Part shown: positions 61,345-64,000 of the stretch, piece after piece | Position numbering within the stretch: position 1 is the first letter of the stretch | How the letters are laid out: the number at the start of each line of letters is the position of its first letter | NCBI RefSeq assembly: GCF_037975245.1 | Contig: NC_092568.1 | Location: 24,721,501-24,785,500 of the forward strand | Reading direction: 5' to 3' | Length of the DNA stretch: 64,000 nt | DNA from: Apostichopus japonicus | Lineage: Eukaryota; Echinodermata; Holothuroidea; Aspidochirotida; Stichopodidae | Made by a program: the position numbers and the translations under genes | The notes under the pieces: model-generated | Database searches by the model: none | What the model saw: the letters and a program-made list of their open reading frames with translations, nothing else | What the model was told of the DNA's origin: nothing

Positions 61345-61690
61345 AGTATGGAACGCGAAAAGGGCAACCGTATTTCGTTGCCTAAACTAAGTTTGTTTCG
61401 TTGCCTAAACTAAGTTTGTTGCTGTCTAAACTAAAGCTGTTGCTGCTAGTTTACCATGTTGCTGTTGTTCGTTGATGTCTAAACTTACGTTGATGTCTAA
61501 AGTCACGTTGATGACTAAACGCGCCTTAATGTCTAAACTCACGTTGATTTATAAACCTTACGGTTGATGTCTAAACTCACGTTGATGTCTAAAACTTTCG
61601 TTGCTAAGTTAACTTACGGTTGATGTCTAAACTCACGTTGATGTCTACACTTTCGTTGCTATCTAAAGTTCCGTTGTGAACACATTGTGA
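61345..61690. repeat. Minisatellite of GTTGATGTCTAAACTCAC units (copy 2)
   Basis: About 18 units of 16-18 bp after the lead 'tatggaacgcgaaaagggca'. Clearly related to 55280-55450 but longer and more homogeneous. Confidence 0.9.
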
Positions 61691-62454
61691 ACGAACATCA
61701 TTCTTTCTTTTCAAAAAAATTATAACAATCAACCGCAAGTTGCTTCCGTGCAGGGTTTTCGTTAGTAGCCGGGACCCGGGTCAAATGACCCGCTTACTGC
61801 ACGTACATGACCCGGCTACTTTGCGACGCTCAGTAAAAAAAATAAAATAAAAAAAAAAAAAAATGACGAAAAAAATCGAGAGGAATAAATACCCACAACC
61901 AGGTCAGGTGTGATTGAAACTGTCACAGCAGTTAACTGTTGGTAAAAACTACAAGAAGTTGAACATTAGTAGTATGGTCGAGGAGATGAGGCCGAGGGGT
62001 GGGTGAGAGTAGAGGTAGGCGAAGGGCTTCTCTTGACATACAAATTGTTGCTCAACAGAGATAAAAGCTGAATAAATAACAGAAGGTTCTATCACAGACC
62101 TAGTTGGGTATTTTTTGGCAGTAAAATCCTACTCACTTTGTAGGTACCGTAGACTAGTGTTCAACCGATCATGCATAACAGAAAATACCGATTACCGATT
62201 ATTTTTTTCATAATCGTACCGATTCCGATTCCGATTATTTGAAAATATCCCGTATATATGAAATCGGCAATAAAGTTTGACAGAAACAATTTTTGTTGTG
62301 ATTTTCCCCTGTTTCCTTTTGCTTCGTTGTTATACAAGGCTCTAAGGTATCATATATGTACCAAATTACCTCTGGAGTTTCTCGGAAAGAAAAAAAAAAA
62401 GTTTTTTTTTTTTTTGAAATTTCGGAAATATGACATCCTACCTAGTCAGCACTG
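61691..62454. other. Intergenic DNA with transposon-like remnants
   Basis: Contains 'gtagccgggacccgggtc', an A-run (61839-61863) and 'ccgattccgattccgatt' (62219). No gene. Confidence 0.35.
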
Positions 62455-62458
62455 CAGG

Positions 62459-62538
62459 GGCGTAGCCAGTATGTAGCACTGTAGGCCCAGGCCTACAGGG
62501 TGTAGCCAGTATGTAGCACTGTAGGCCCGGACCTACAA
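62459..62538. repeat. 40-bp tandem duplication
   Basis: 'gtagccagtatgtagcactg' followed by 'taggcccNgNcctaca' occurs twice in a row. The first copy begins with CAGGGGCGTAGCCAG, a hAT-like terminus. Confidence 0.8.
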
Positions 62539-62927
62539 TTTTTTTGGCCAAGTTATCTTTTTTTTTAAAAGCACCCATAATTCAAATCCATAAGCTTGCT
62601 GGACGAGTTTAAGAGTCTAGACAGGAAAAACTATTGAAATGAACGTAGCAAGAATATGGCTAAATTAGGTGACCTATTCTTCTGTCATCTAGGCTGTCAT
62701 TTCTATCGCGTGCCGTTTCATTCAACACTCTACCCGCCGAAAAAGACTAGGATCCGATCTTGTCAGTTTTTTAACATCTAGTTAAGACTAACCATGATTA
62801 ACCATGCCAATAGCTTCGGCAACTGCTGAAAGGTCTTTCAGCGCAATGCACAGAATAAAAAACTACATGCATGCGTTCTACAATGAATGAAGAGAGACTC
62901 AGCGGTTTGGCACTCATGCACATCCAC

Positions 62928-63872
62928 CAGTGGCGTAGCCAAGGGGGTGGGGGCGACATCCCCCATGAAAGCTTGTCGCCCCCAGTCGCCCTCCAACTGG
63001 GATTTTGGGTGTCGAAACAAAATTACATGTGCGAAAAATATATCATTGGTCTGAATGGTCTCGAATCTCCATGATGACCACTCATGAACGACCCTTCGAC
63101 CGCAGTCGCACATGCAGTCGTGGCGGATAGCTTCCTTTGCCTATAGTAAGTCCGGGGACATTTCGTGGCATCGTACCTATTGGCCTATATCTGAGGCCCT
63201 GGGGTCATTCCTTGACCGACTTGGTGTAATATAATGTGCCCATTTCGAAGTAAATTTATTCACAGATTGTTAGTTGTCATGGGTTTGAACAAATGAGGGG
63301 TATTCTATCCTGAAACATAGGGCAAAATGGGGCTGGGGTTTCCAGTTCGCCGCATCATTTGTCAACTTGCACTGGATTCTAATGTTGATGCCAATTGGAA
63401 TCGCTAATAACAGAAATAATCCACCAAAAATTAAGGCCGCATGAACTTTATTGCAGATTTCCTGAGTGACGAATTTGTAATTTTCTCCCGAAATCACGCA
63501 ACTAGATGGCTGCTATCCAGCCTGGCAAGTGCCATCTCCAGCGATCTGGCAGATATTGAAATCTGAAATTTTCTTGGTACGCTGCGCGCCAACCGTTGGT
63601 GGCGCTCCGCTTAGATAGTACTTGCGGCTGGAAAACTCGAATCATTTATGTCCCCCCCCCCCCACGTTTCAAATCGGATTGACCACCCTGCTTACAAGGC
63701 TTGGGAAGTGTTATTTCCGACGATCTACGAGGCCTTTTAGCTAAATTTTTTAGGTACGCTGTGCACTAACCCATGGTGGCGCTCCGCTTAGATAGTAACA
63801 AGACGCCCATCCAGGAAATGGTCAAGCCCCCAGCGCCGCCCTCCCACTGAAAAAATCCTGGCTACGCTACTG
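62928..63872. mobile_element. hAT-like non-autonomous element with 7/8 target-site match
   Basis: Termini CAGTGGCGTAGCCAAGG and (reverse complement) CAGTAGCGTAGCCAGG. The flanks are ACATCCAC and ACATCTAC, seven of eight identical, as expected for an aged hAT 8-bp duplication. The interior has two 'ggcgctccgcttagatagta' modules (63602 and 63780) like those of the larger TIR elements, and no transposase. Confidence 0.72.
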
Positions 63873-64000
63873 ACATCTACAGAGACTTTGCAATTGACGT
63901 TGATGCTGTGCTGAAGAAATTGCATCATATGGCTCTCGCCTTCGGATAGCTCTCGCCTTCTCTTATTAGGCTAACTTAAACATTTACTAGTTACAGTTGT

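Overview
The window is animal (metazoan) genomic DNA. Coding regions are short exons bounded by GT/AG splice sites inside kilobase introns, flanked by AT-rich DNA full of LINEs, tRNA-derived SINEs, hAT-like DNA elements and minisatellites. The three recognisable genes look like an invertebrate. CpG-containing promoter-like DNA and sequence dense in GGCCTA and TAACGTTA words suggest a marine deuterostome such as an echinoderm, but I cannot prove that from sequence alone.

Layout. (1) 213-21554 (+): the 3' three quarters of EXOC5/Sec10, an exocyst tethering subunit. Sixteen exons join with continuous phase into a 554-residue C-terminal part; the 5' exons lie left of the window. (2) 21555-26748: EXOC5 3' flank, a TATG microsatellite and other repeats. 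(3) 26749-28256 (-): GLRX5, the mitochondrial monothiol (CGFS) glutaredoxin, two exons, complete, convergent with EXOC5. (4) 28900-36000: repeat-dominated, with two LINE 3' ends, a roughly 2.2-kb TIR element, a dead copia-like gag/protease fragment and minisatellites. (5) 36375-42866 (-): a complete three-exon proline racemase/hydroxyproline dehydratase family gene (L3HYPDH-like) whose catalytic pair is Cys/Cys. Intron 1 carries a LINE with a 15-bp target-site duplication, and a small palindromic MITE lies just upstream of the start codon. (6) 43117-46860: a 3.7-kb foldback element with roughly 1-kb inverted arms enclosing a degenerate reverse transcriptase. (7) 47400-64000: no convincing gene. 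It holds more copies of the TIR element, AT microsatellites, SINEs, hAT MITEs and one CpG-rich promoter-like stretch near 51 kb.

The three genes do not form a functional pathway: secretion/tethering, mitochondrial Fe-S cluster transfer and imino-acid metabolism. As I recall, all three orthologues lie on human chromosome 14, so their proximity may be conserved linkage. I did not find a clear new multi-gene system. The best leads are two phase-preserving candidate cassette exons in EXOC5, the Cys/Cys active site of the L3HYPDH-like enzyme, and the foldback element with its captured reverse transcriptase.
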